A stretch of 5,327 nucleotides of DNA from an uncultured Coriobacteriaceae bacterium (lineage in GTDB: Bacteria; Actinomycetota; Coriobacteriia; Coriobacteriales; UMGS124): positions 1 through 5,327 of the forward strand of contig USJP01000140.1 in the NCBI GenBank assembly GCA_900555105.1, read 5' to 3'. Below the pieces are notes generated by a model. It ran no database searches, had not been told where the DNA came from, and worked only from the letters and a program-made list of their open reading frames with translations. Position numbers and translations under genes: made by a program. Positions 1-5,327 of this stretch are shown here, piece after piece (within the stretch, counting starts at the first letter, position 1; each line of letters begins with the position of its first letter).

Positions 1-1259
1 TGGGCGATGCTGACTGGCTCAACCTCGAGCCCAACGAGTGCTGGCGTTCCATCAAGGCGGGCGAATACGGTCGCGACTGCTGGCCGGGCGGCAAAAAGCC
101 GCTCAACATTCATGCGGCTTACTTTGGCGGCCACATGTCCACGCTCAACCAGATTCCGGACACGATGACAGGCATCGAGGTCGTGCGCGGGCTGGACTTT
201 GTCTGGGGCGTCAACCCGTTCTTCGATTCGACGCGCCAGTACTGCGACGTGCTTCTGCCGTGCGCTACGTTCTGGGAGAAGCCCAACAAGGCTTTCGGCG
301 GCGACGCATCTTCCTGTCTGTGGTTCGACCAAATCATGGACCCGCTTTACGAGGCCCGTTATGAGAGCGAAATCGCCGAGGCGCTCGCCGAGAGGCTTGG
401 GCTGGATCCCAAGGTTGTCAACACGCTGTCCGACGCCGAACGCACCTATGCCACCGTTCGCGACGCCACGTACATGACCGAGGCGTTCCAGACCTCGCCG
501 TTGCTCACTATTACGGCCGACGAGATTGAGACATACTTCCCTGGTGCAGCGGGCGAGCCGCAGGAGGGCCAGTTTACTTTCGAGGAGTTCCGCGAGAAGG
601 GCATCCTCAAGTACCCGCTCACGGAGGATTCGTTTGTCCTCGAGCCCTACAGCGCCTTCATCGCCGACCCCGAGGGCGCTCCGTTGGGCACCGCTTCGGG
701 CAAGTTTGAGATCTACTGCCAGGTGCTTGCGTACATGATCAACTCCGTGGGCTACTCGACTATCGCCCCCATCGGCGCCTACCAGGTGGGCGATCCCGAA
801 CATGGCGTTCAGGCGTGCACGGACGAGTACCCGCTCGTCCTGTGGACTCCCCACTCGCTGCGTCGCCAGCACTCGGTGAGCGACAACGTTGTCTCGTTGC
901 GCGAGGCCTTTCCGCAGGAGTGCTTCATCTCCACTGTCGATGCCGAAGCACGCGGTATCGCCAACGGTGACACCGTTCTTATGACAAGCCCCCATGGCAA
1001 GGTCCTGCGCCATGCGAAGGTGCTGCCGACCATCGTGCCGGGTGCCGTGGCCATTCAAGACGGCTCGTGGTTCCAGATTGATGAAGAGACCGGCATCGAC
1101 CTGGGCGGTTGCCCGAACGTCTTGCAGGCGCCCAAGTCGAGCGGTGAGGGCACGCAGTGCTGGAACGCCACCGTCCTGCAGGTTGAGAAGTATGAGGGCG
1201 ACCTCGTGCTGCCGGGTGACAAGGATCGTGCCATCGTCGTGCCTGCGGGTATCGAGTAG
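1..1259 (+). CDS. DmsA-like molybdopterin (bis-MGD) oxidoreductase catalytic subunit, 3' part
   Basis: The frame is open from the first base, so this is the C-terminal 418 residues of a longer protein; the ATG at 135 is internal. By family knowledge it is the catalytic subunit of a DMSO-reductase-type terminal reductase, normally about 800 residues and Tat-exported. Seen here: a segment ending in Tyr-Cys-Asp-Val-Leu-Leu-Pro (near 240-260), matching the conserved YADxLLP region; FEEFREKGILK (from 579), very close to E. coli DmsA as I recall it; a PLGTASGKFEIY stretch; and the molybdopterin dinucleotide-binding domain from about 831, with HSVSDNV, GAVAIQDGSW and GGCPNVL (1104-1124), again DmsA-like. 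The N-terminal half, with the Tat signal, any 4Fe-4S cluster and the molybdenum ligand, lies outside the window. The DmsB-like gene begins 18 bp downstream, implying a complex. The family is secure, but the substrate (DMSO, another N- or S-oxide, or an organic compound) is not. Confidence 0.93.
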   Translation, partial: GDADWLNLEPNECWRSIKAGEYGRDCWPGGKKPLNIHAAYFGGHMSTLNQIPDTMTGIEVVRGLDFVWGVNPFFDSTRQYCDVLLPCATFWEKPNKAFGGDASSCLWFDQIMDPLYEARYESEIAEALAERLGLDPKVVNTLSDAERTYATVRDATYMTEAFQTSPLLTITADEIETYFPGAAGEPQEGQFTFEEFREKGILKYPLTEDSFVLEPYSAFIADPEGAPLGTASGKFEIYCQVLAYMINSVGYSTIAPIGAYQVGDPEHGVQACTDEYPLVLWTPHSLRRQHSVSDNVVSLREAFPQECFISTVDAEARGIANGDTVLMTSPHGKVLRHAKVLPTIVPGAVAIQDGSWFQIDEETGIDLGGCPNVLQAPKSSGEGTQCWNATVLQVEKYEGDLVLPGDKDRAIVVPAGIE

Positions 1260-1277
1260 GAAGGGGAGGAATGTAAG

Positions 1278-1907
1278 ATGGGACAATACGGTTTTTACTT
1301 TGATTCTGCTAAGTGCACGGGCTGCAAGACATGTCAGGTGGCTTGCAAGGAGAACTACCACCTTCCCGCGCACAATCTGTTCAGGCGCGTGTATCACTAC
1401 GCTGGCGGTTCGTGGGAGCCGACGGAGGCTGGCTTCTACGCTCCCGTTGATACGTTCAGCTATCAGGTGTCCATGTCGTGCAACCATTGTGCCGATCCTG
1501 CCTGCGTGGCTGCCTGTCCTACGGGTGCCATGCAGAAGGACCCCGAGACGGGCATTGTCACGACCGACCATGAGCTGTGCGCCGGTTGCCAGGCCTGCGT
1601 CGAGGCCTGCCCCTACCAGGCTCCCTCGCTAGACGAAGAAGCTGGCTATGTCATTAAGTGCGACTTCTGTCATGAGGAGATAGAGGCCGGCAACACACCC
1701 TTCTGCGTGGCGGCTTGCCCGATGCGTGCGCTTGACTGGGGCGAGTATGACGATCTCGTGGCTCGTTATGGTGAGGGCAATGTGAACGTCGAGCCGCTGC
1801 CCGTGGCCACGACCAGCCCCTGCCTGGTTTTGAATCCTCATCCCAAGGCTCAGGCCTCTGGGAATGGTTCGGGTGTCATGGCAACGCTCGATGAGGAACT
1901 GTTCTAA
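1278..1907 (+). CDS. DmsB-like electron-transfer subunit with four [4Fe-4S] clusters
   Basis: This 209-residue ferredoxin-like protein carries electrons from the quinone or anchor side to the molybdoenzyme subunit encoded just upstream. All four cysteine groups are intact: C13/C16/C19/C23, C68/C71/C76/C80, C101/C104/C107/C111 and C128/C131/C143/C147. These 16 cysteines fit four [4Fe-4S] clusters in the reciprocal pairing typical of DmsB/NrfC-type subunits. Length is close to E. coli DmsB (about 205). There is no signal peptide; such subunits are normally co-exported with the Tat-signalled catalytic partner. The start is supported by GGGGAGG at 1263-1269, 8 nt before the ATG, and by the opening YGFYFDSAKCTGCKTC, which is standard for the family. 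The last 35 or so residues, after the final cluster, are Pro/Gly/Ser-rich and probably flexible. The partner assignment rests on the 18-bp spacing. The exact electron donor is unknown because no anchor gene is visible. Confidence 0.95.
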   Translation: MGQYGFYFDSAKCTGCKTCQVACKENYHLPAHNLFRRVYHYAGGSWEPTEAGFYAPVDTFSYQVSMSCNHCADPACVAACPTGAMQKDPETGIVTTDHELCAGCQACVEACPYQAPSLDEEAGYVIKCDFCHEEIEAGNTPFCVAACPMRALDWGEYDDLVARYGEGNVNVEPLPVATTSPCLVLNPHPKAQASGNGSGVMATLDEELF

Positions 1908-1932
1908 TGTAATTTGAAGCACGCATGCGCTG

Positions 1933-1971
1933 CCTGGGTGGTTCTCGGCTGTATGCTCGGGGCCACCCAGG
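1933..1971 (+). terminator. Intercistronic GC stem-loop with short T-run (possible attenuator or mRNA stabiliser)
   Basis: CCTGGGTGG at 1933-1941 is perfectly complementary to CCACCCAGG at 1963-1971, giving a 9-bp stem with a 21-nt loop, and TTTT follows at 1972-1975. It lies between the DmsB-like gene and the chaperone gene, which are on the same strand. The large loop and short T-run make it a weak intrinsic terminator at best. A partial terminator lowering chaperone expression, or a 3' stabiliser of the upstream message, are both plausible. The stem is directly seen; its role is inference. Confidence 0.5.
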
Positions 1972-1998
1972 TTTTCAGATTGAGGGGAAGGGGTTTCC

Positions 1999-2667
1999 AT
2001 GCAGGTCGAGGAATTCGAAGGAGCGCGTTTGGCGCTTTCTATGGCTGCGATGCTCGTATACTGCGAGCCAGATGCAGCTGCGCTTGAGCGATACCTGGTG
2101 CCTGGCCTGTTTGATGAGAGCCCTTTCGCCGAGGATAACGCTGATGTTATCGAGGGCCTGACTGCCATGGCTGCCTGGTGCGATGGTGTGCGTGAGGCAG
2201 GCGATTGTGCGGGCGGTCTTTCGGAACTGCGCGATGACTGGTTCCAGTTGTTTGCGGGTCCCGGTGAACCTGCAGCGCCTGCGTGGGCTGGATATTACAT
2301 GGCCACGAACTCGCAAATTCTCAGTGAAGAAAGTTTGGCTGTGAGGCATATATACGCTCGTCATGGTTTTGAACCCGCGCGAAAGAACCGTGAGCCAGAT
2401 GATGACCTCGGCGTTATGCTGGGCTTTTTAGGTCAGCTTGCTGGTGAGGCGACCGCGACCGAGTCGTTGAGCAATGCTGACGCCGGGTTGTGTGCTCGTA
2501 AAGATACGCGGGGGCTGCTTGAGCGGCACATCCTGCCTTGGATTGACGCGTGGCGTGACCGCGTGGTGGCAAAGGCTCGCACTTCGTTCTATCGCGGCGT
2601 TGGAATCTTTGTGTTCGGGTTGGTGCATTCATATGCGGAGGGCCTGGGTGTGAAAGCGGCGCGGTAA
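1999..2667 (+). CDS. TorD/DmsD-family molybdoenzyme maturation chaperone
   Basis: This 222-residue cytoplasmic protein belongs to the redox-enzyme maturation (TorD/DmsD/NarJ) family, which bind the Tat signal and apo-form of molybdoenzyme catalytic subunits and hold back export until cofactor is inserted. Seen here: LRDDWFQLFAGPG (residues 77-89), matching the family's Leu-Arg-x-Asp-Tyr/Trp-x-x-Leu-Phe-x-Gly-Pro signature; an AWAGYY segment (95-100) where others have Pro-Pro-Trp-x-Ser-x-Tyr; SLAVRHIYARHGF (112-124); and Glu-Pro-Asp-Asp (132-135), the counterpart of the diagnostic E-P-D/E-D/H-H motif, followed by LGVMLGFLGQLA. The rest is helix-rich, without transmembrane segments or signal peptide, as expected. 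Length fits the family (about 200). The start is supported by GAGGGGAAGGGG at 1982-1993, 5 nt before the ATG. Its codon use looks less biased than its neighbours. The likely client is the catalytic subunit encoded upstream, by position. Confidence 0.88.
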   Translation: MQVEEFEGARLALSMAAMLVYCEPDAAALERYLVPGLFDESPFAEDNADVIEGLTAMAAWCDGVREAGDCAGGLSELRDDWFQLFAGPGEPAAPAWAGYYMATNSQILSEESLAVRHIYARHGFEPARKNREPDDDLGVMLGFLGQLAGEATATESLSNADAGLCARKDTRGLLERHILPWIDAWRDRVVAKARTSFYRGVGIFVFGLVHSYAEGLGVKAAR

Positions 2668-2822
2668 CTGTTTGATACACAGGTGAGCAACCTGGGGGAG
2701 GGGCCGCTGTATGTCCGCGCGGCTATCGCGTTAAAGGATGCAGCGCGGCTGGTGCCTTTTGCGTTCTCTCCGTCGGGCCCGAGGTGGTTTCTCGCCTGCT
2801 GCCTCCCTTCCCTTTCCTAAAA

Positions 2823-2860
2823 TTTTACCTAGAGTTAGCGAAGTTTTACCTAAAGTTTGC
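2823..2860 (+). repeat. Pair of 17-bp direct repeats, 21 bp apart (candidate operator)
   Basis: TTTTACCTAGAGTTAGC at 2823-2839 and TTTTACCTAAAGTTTGC at 2844-2860 match at 15 of 17 positions, with start-to-start spacing of exactly 21 bp, about two helical turns. They sit in an abrupt AT-rich stretch 72-109 bp before the peptidase start codon. Same-face tandem sites of this kind usually mark binding of a dimeric or cooperative regulator. The regulator is not identified. LuxR-type regulators are common beside respiratory genes in Coriobacteriia and could be considered, but nothing here proves it. Confidence 0.6.
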
Positions 2861-2904
2861 AAACCTGAAATCCATATCCCCTATAGTTCATCCGTTTCTA
2901 TAAC
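2857..2904 (+). promoter_or_regulatory. Candidate activator-dependent promoter of the M28 peptidase gene
   Basis: Two -10-like hexamers are visible: TATAGT at 2882-2887 and TATAAC at 2899-2904. Neither has a good -35 at 16-18 bp; the nearest, TTGCAA at 2857-2862, is 19 bp from TATAGT. If TATAGT is used, transcription would start near 2894 and the second direct repeat would be centred near -41, a classic position for an activator touching RNA polymerase, with the first repeat near -62. A missing -35 fits activator dependence. The hexamers are seen; their use is inference. Confidence 0.4.
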
Positions 2905-2931
2905 ACCCACACTCAAAGGGGGATTCACGCA

Positions 2932-5007
2932 ATGGATAGAAGGACGTTTGTCAAGACTGCAGCCTGCACCGCACTTGCCGCTGGAGTCGGCAGTCTGCCG
3001 GCAAGTTTCGCACTTGCGCAGCAAAACGCCGAGGCCTCATACGACCAGGTGCTCGCACATATTGACACGGCCTTCTCCGAGAGCATCGCTGATGCCATCT
3101 CGGCTCTTGGCGACAACCCCGATGTTGGCAACCGCAGCGCTGGCTCTCCCGCCGAGGCCCAGGTCATCGACTTCATGGCTTCCAAGATGGAGGAGATCGG
3201 TCTCACCAACGTCACGAAGGACACCTTCACCTGCGACAACTGGACGTTTGAGAAGGCTCGCCTTTACCTGCCGGGCAATGCCGGCACCGATGATTTCATC
3301 GCCCTGGGCGGTTTTGCTACCTCTATCGATGCCGACATGGAGGAACTCGCCATCGTCGACGGTGGCCAGGGCACCATCGAGGACCTTGAGGGCCTCGATA
3401 TCACCGGCAAGCTCGTGCTCATCTCCATCGACCAGTACGCCGACTGGTGGATCAACCATCCCGCCTACCAGGCACATCTCCTCGGTGCCCGCGCTGTTAT
3501 TGCGTGCAACACGAGCGGTTTTTGCCAGTACGACGATGACACGGTGGGCTCGCAGGATGCCTGTGGCCCGCATGAGGCGGCAGCGCTCTCCATCAGCGTC
3601 AATGGCTACAAGGCCGTGCTCGATGCCATTGCGCAGGGCGGCGGCGAGGCGCTTGTGACGCTCGACGCGAAGTCCGTTATCACGCTGGACGGCCAGAGCG
3701 CCAACGTTTGGGGCGACATCCCTGGCGCCAGCGACGAGCTCGTCCTCGTGGGTGCTCACATGGACGGTTACTACCACTCCTTCTTCGACGACGCTTTTGG
3801 CTGCAGCGTTGCGCTCAGCATGGCCAAGGCCGTCATTGAGAGCGGCTACAAGCCTGCCAAGACGCTGCGCTTTGTCTTCCACGGCGCCGAGGAGTGGGGC
3901 AAGACCAATTGCGAGAGCGACTGGGCCGTCGGTTCTTGGAAGATGATCACCGAGCTGCATCCCGAGTGGGCCGAGCAGGCGTTCATGATGCTCAACATCG
4001 ATGACATGTTCAACCCGGTAGGGGAGGTCAACTACTGGCTGACCTGCCCGTATGAGCTTTTTGACTACACGTGCGGCGTCCTTGACTCTGTGTTTGCGGG
4101 CTACCCGCAGTTCAACGTGGTCGTTGACGCTCCCTCCGACACCGGAACGGACCAGTTCTGCTACTCGCAGTGCGGCGTGGCGGTCATCGATGCAGCCATG
4201 GGTGAGCCCGACGAGTGCTACTACAAGCGCAACCTCTACCACACCAACATGGACAACAAGTGCGTGGGGACCGACCCCGAGGCCTACCAGATGGTGCACG
4301 AGGTCTTTACCAAGCTGCTCGTAAGCGTGGACGCGCTCAGCGTGCGCCCCATGTTCTTCGCTCCCGAGTTTGAGGCGCTTGAGGAGGGCTTTGCGCCCGA
4401 GGTCGTCTCCAATCCCGAGGAGTTCCTCGAGAACCTCTCGGCTGCGCAGGAAGCGGCTCACGCGCTCGACGAGCTGACCGAGTCTGCCCAGGTTGCCGAC
4501 GCCCCCACCTACAACAAGGCTCTCTTCGGCATCTACCGCGACATTCGCGCTGGCCTCTATGCATGGGACTGGAACGGTAGCGTGGTGTTCCCCTACGAGC
4601 AGGCTCAGGGCAACATCGCCGCACTTGAAGAGGCCATTGCCGCGCTCGAGGCCGGCGAGGGCGATCGCGCCTATGACGATATTCTCTACCAGGTGGATTA
4701 CAACTGGTACGCCTACAGCTTCTCCCAGGAGTGCTTCGAGGCTCAGCTCGTGCGCGTGCGCGACAACGCCGAGGGTACCTGGGGCGAAGGCCTCATCAAG
4801 TGCCCCTGCGAGAACCTCTACGACGTCATCGCCTTCCTGGGCGAGCACTATGGCAAGGAGGGCGTCGACTACTCCGAGGCTATCGCCCGCCTGACCGAAG
4901 CTCGTACCAACCAGCAGATGAACCTCGATGAGATCACCGCTGAGATGACGCGTTGCCTTGCTGGCCTTGCCGAGTCGATGACCGAGGCAGTTGCCGCGAA
5001 CGCGTAA
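2932..5007 (+). CDS. Tat-exported M28-family zinc metallopeptidase with PA-like region and long C-terminal extension
   Basis: This 691-residue protein is exported. The N-terminus has a twin-arginine signal: DRRTFVK (residues 2-8), a hydrophobic stretch to about residue 28 and an Ala-Leu-Ala site, with cleavage likely after A29. Residues 60-100 contain NRSAGSPAEAQVIDFM, the Gly/Ser-Ala-Gly-Ser entry typical of M28 enzymes. Residues about 135-250 look like a protease-associated (PA) insert. The two-zinc site is complete: H276 and D278 (AHMDG), D286/D287, catalytic and ligand E320/E321 (HGAEEWG), D357 or D358 (LNIDD) and H437 (YHTNMDN). M28 members are mostly aminopeptidases or carboxypeptidases, so it probably trims peptides outside the membrane; the exact substrate is unknown. 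Residues about 470-691 form a helix-rich extension that I do not recognise. The mature part has 16 cysteines, including Cys-Pro-Cys at 624-626. AAAGGGGGA at 2915-2923 supports the start. It follows a 264-bp gap, so it is probably transcribed separately from the reductase genes. Confidence 0.93.
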   Translation: MDRRTFVKTAACTALAAGVGSLPASFALAQQNAEASYDQVLAHIDTAFSESIADAISALGDNPDVGNRSAGSPAEAQVIDFMASKMEEIGLTNVTKDTFTCDNWTFEKARLYLPGNAGTDDFIALGGFATSIDADMEELAIVDGGQGTIEDLEGLDITGKLVLISIDQYADWWINHPAYQAHLLGARAVIACNTSGFCQYDDDTVGSQDACGPHEAAALSISVNGYKAVLDAIAQGGGEALVTLDAKSVITLDGQSANVWGDIPGASDELVLVGAHMDGYYHSFFDDAFGCSVALSMAKAVIESGYKPAKTLRFVFHGAEEWGKTNCESDWAVGSWKMITELHPEWAEQAFMMLNIDDMFNPVGEVNYWLTCPYELFDYTCGVLDSVFAGYPQFNVVVDAPSDTGTDQFCYSQCGVAVIDAAMGEPDECYYKRNLYHTNMDNKCVGTDPEAYQMVHEVFTKLLVSVDALSVRPMFFAPEFEALEEGFAPEVVSNPEEFLENLSAAQEAAHALDELTESAQVADAPTYNKALFGIYRDIRAGLYAWDWNGSVVFPYEQAQGNIAALEEAIAALEAGEGDRAYDDILYQVDYNWYAYSFSQECFEAQLVRVRDNAEGTWGEGLIKCPCENLYDVIAFLGEHYGKEGVDYSEAIARLTEARTNQQMNLDEITAEMTRCLAGLAESMTEAVAANA

Positions 5008-5071
5008 GAGCAGCGCGGCGGCGATTGGGAGCGCAGACGTCGCTGGTAGTCGAGAGAAAATCTGGCGCTGC

Positions 5072-5125
5072 AAAAAAGGGCGGTGCGGGACGTGCGACGA
5101 TTGTTCGCAGAATCCCGCACTGCCC
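5072..5125 (-). terminator. Intrinsic terminator of the minus-strand FMN-binding gene
   Basis: GGGCGGTGCGGGA at 5078-5090 pairs with TCCCGCACTGCCC at 5113-5125, a 13-bp stem with a single non-Watson-Crick position (G-U or A-C, depending on strand). A nested 5-bp stem, TGCGA 5093-5097 with TCGCA 5105-5109, sits inside the loop. On the minus strand the stem is followed directly by six T (A-run at 5072-5077), and it begins about 15 bases after that gene's stop codon. On the plus strand no T-run follows, so it should be a weaker stop for the peptidase message, although that gene has no other visible terminator. Confidence 0.85.
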
Positions 5126-5140
5126 ATCTAATCTAAAAGG

Positions 5141-5327
5141 CTAGAGGCCCATTGCAGCCTTGACGGCTTCCTTCAGCGCGTTGGACGTCACGGTGGCCCC
5201 GCTTACCGTGTCGAGCGCGTCAATCTCTTCGGCGGTCGCGCAGCCGACGAACTCAGCGGGCATGGCCTCGATTGCTTTGCTGCCGATACCCTCGGTCTCC
5301 GACTCACGAGTAACCTCGACCTTCGAG
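5141..5327 (-). CDS. FMN-binding domain protein (covalent flavin type), C-terminal part
   Basis: On the minus strand the frame runs in from the window edge and ends at a TAG (complement of 5141-5143), giving the last 61 residues. They contain ESETEGIGSKA, the Glu-Thr-x-Gly-Ile-Gly signature of the FMN_bind domain, and DTVSGATVTS (5183-5212), the Asp-x-x-Ser-Gly-Ala-Thr-x-Thr motif to which ApbE-type transferases attach FMN through a phosphoester bond on the second Thr. The domain ends the protein (NALKEAVKAAMGL), so this is not the end of a urocanate/fumarate reductase-like enzyme with FMN_bind first and a FAD domain last. A stand-alone or tandem FMN-binding electron carrier, or an NqrC/RnfG-like subunit, fits better. 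Such proteins usually act outside the membrane in anaerobic electron transfer. The upstream part, with any signal or lipobox, is not visible. It is convergent with the peptidase gene. Confidence 0.9.
   Translation of the reverse strand, partial: SKVEVTRESETEGIGSKAIEAMPAEFVGCATAEEIDALDTVSGATVTSNALKEAVKAAMGL

Noticed and set aside
135..1259. ATG at 135 as the true start of the molybdoenzyme gene
   Set aside because: The frame is open upstream to the window edge and reads as family-like protein sequence before that ATG. There is no ribosome site in front of it.
2717..2750. Direct repeat GCGCGGCT at 2717-2724 and 2743-2750
   Set aside because: It is only 8 bp, of low-complexity GC composition, and has no further extension; chance is likely in GC-rich DNA.
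2735..2790. Possible terminator after the chaperone gene (short GGC/GCC hairpin followed by TTTT at 2757-2760; palindrome TCGGGCCCGA at 2773-2782)
   Set aside because: The hairpin stem is only 3 bp, and the palindrome has no loop and no T-run. Neither is convincing as a terminator.
2738..3658. A 306-codon plus-strand frame beginning in the intergenic region
   Set aside because: Most of it overlaps the peptidase gene in another frame, with a Ser/Arg/Pro/Thr-rich translation typical of a shadow. The part before 2932 matches nothing I recognise, and the nearest ribosome-like AAAGG is too close to the ATG.
3037..5127. A 696-codon open frame on the minus strand opposite the peptidase gene
   Set aside because: It almost exactly mirrors the M28 gene, whose zinc-site motifs, Tat signal and ribosome site are clear. 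Strong G/C-ending codon bias keeps this antisense frame free of stops. Its translation is rich in Val, Leu, Ala, Gly, Glu and His without a recognisable motif.
1..5327. CRISPR array, tRNA, rRNA or insertion-sequence ends
   Set aside because: I saw no regularly spaced repeats of the right length, no cloverleaf-like segments, no transposase-like frames and no terminal inverted repeats.

Overview
The window comes from a GC-rich, anaerobically respiring bacterium. The gene set is a DmsA-type molybdoenzyme subunit, its four-cluster iron-sulfur partner, a TorD/DmsD-type chaperone, a Tat-exported metallopeptidase and an FMN-binding domain of the covalently flavinylated type. Together with strong G/C-ending codon bias, this fits a gut Coriobacteriia (Eggerthella/Slackia/Adlercreutzia-like actinobacterium). 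That placement is inference from gene content; no marker gene is present.

Layout. Positions 1-2667 hold three same-strand genes: the C-terminal half of a DMSO-reductase-family catalytic subunit (cut by the window start), a DmsB-like electron-transfer subunit 18 bp downstream, and a TorD-like maturation chaperone after a 91-bp gap that contains a 9-bp GC hairpin. They look like one unit: the chaperone would help fold and load cofactor into the catalytic subunit before Tat export, and the DmsB-like subunit would pass electrons to it. No membrane-anchor (DmsC/NrfD) gene lies downstream, so the anchor, if any, is upstream or elsewhere. The substrate cannot be read from the sequence.

Positions 2668-2931 are a 264-bp intergenic region. 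Its right half is AT-rich and carries two near-identical 17-bp direct repeats exactly 21 bp apart. A third core copy lies 31 bp further on and overlaps a plausible -10 element. This looks like an activator-dependent promoter for the next gene.

Positions 2932-5007 encode a 691-residue Tat-exported M28-family zinc peptidase with all expected metal-site motifs, 16 cysteines in the mature part and a long C-terminal helical extension that I do not recognise.

Positions 5008-5140 separate convergent genes and hold a strong stem-loop whose T-tract lies on the minus strand. From 5141 to the window end is the minus-strand 3' end of a gene encoding an FMN-binding domain with a Ser-Gly-Ala-Thr-x-Thr flavinylation motif.

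The parts belong to known families. I see no demonstrably new system. The most interesting unexplained signal is the helically phased repeat array upstream of the peptidase gene.
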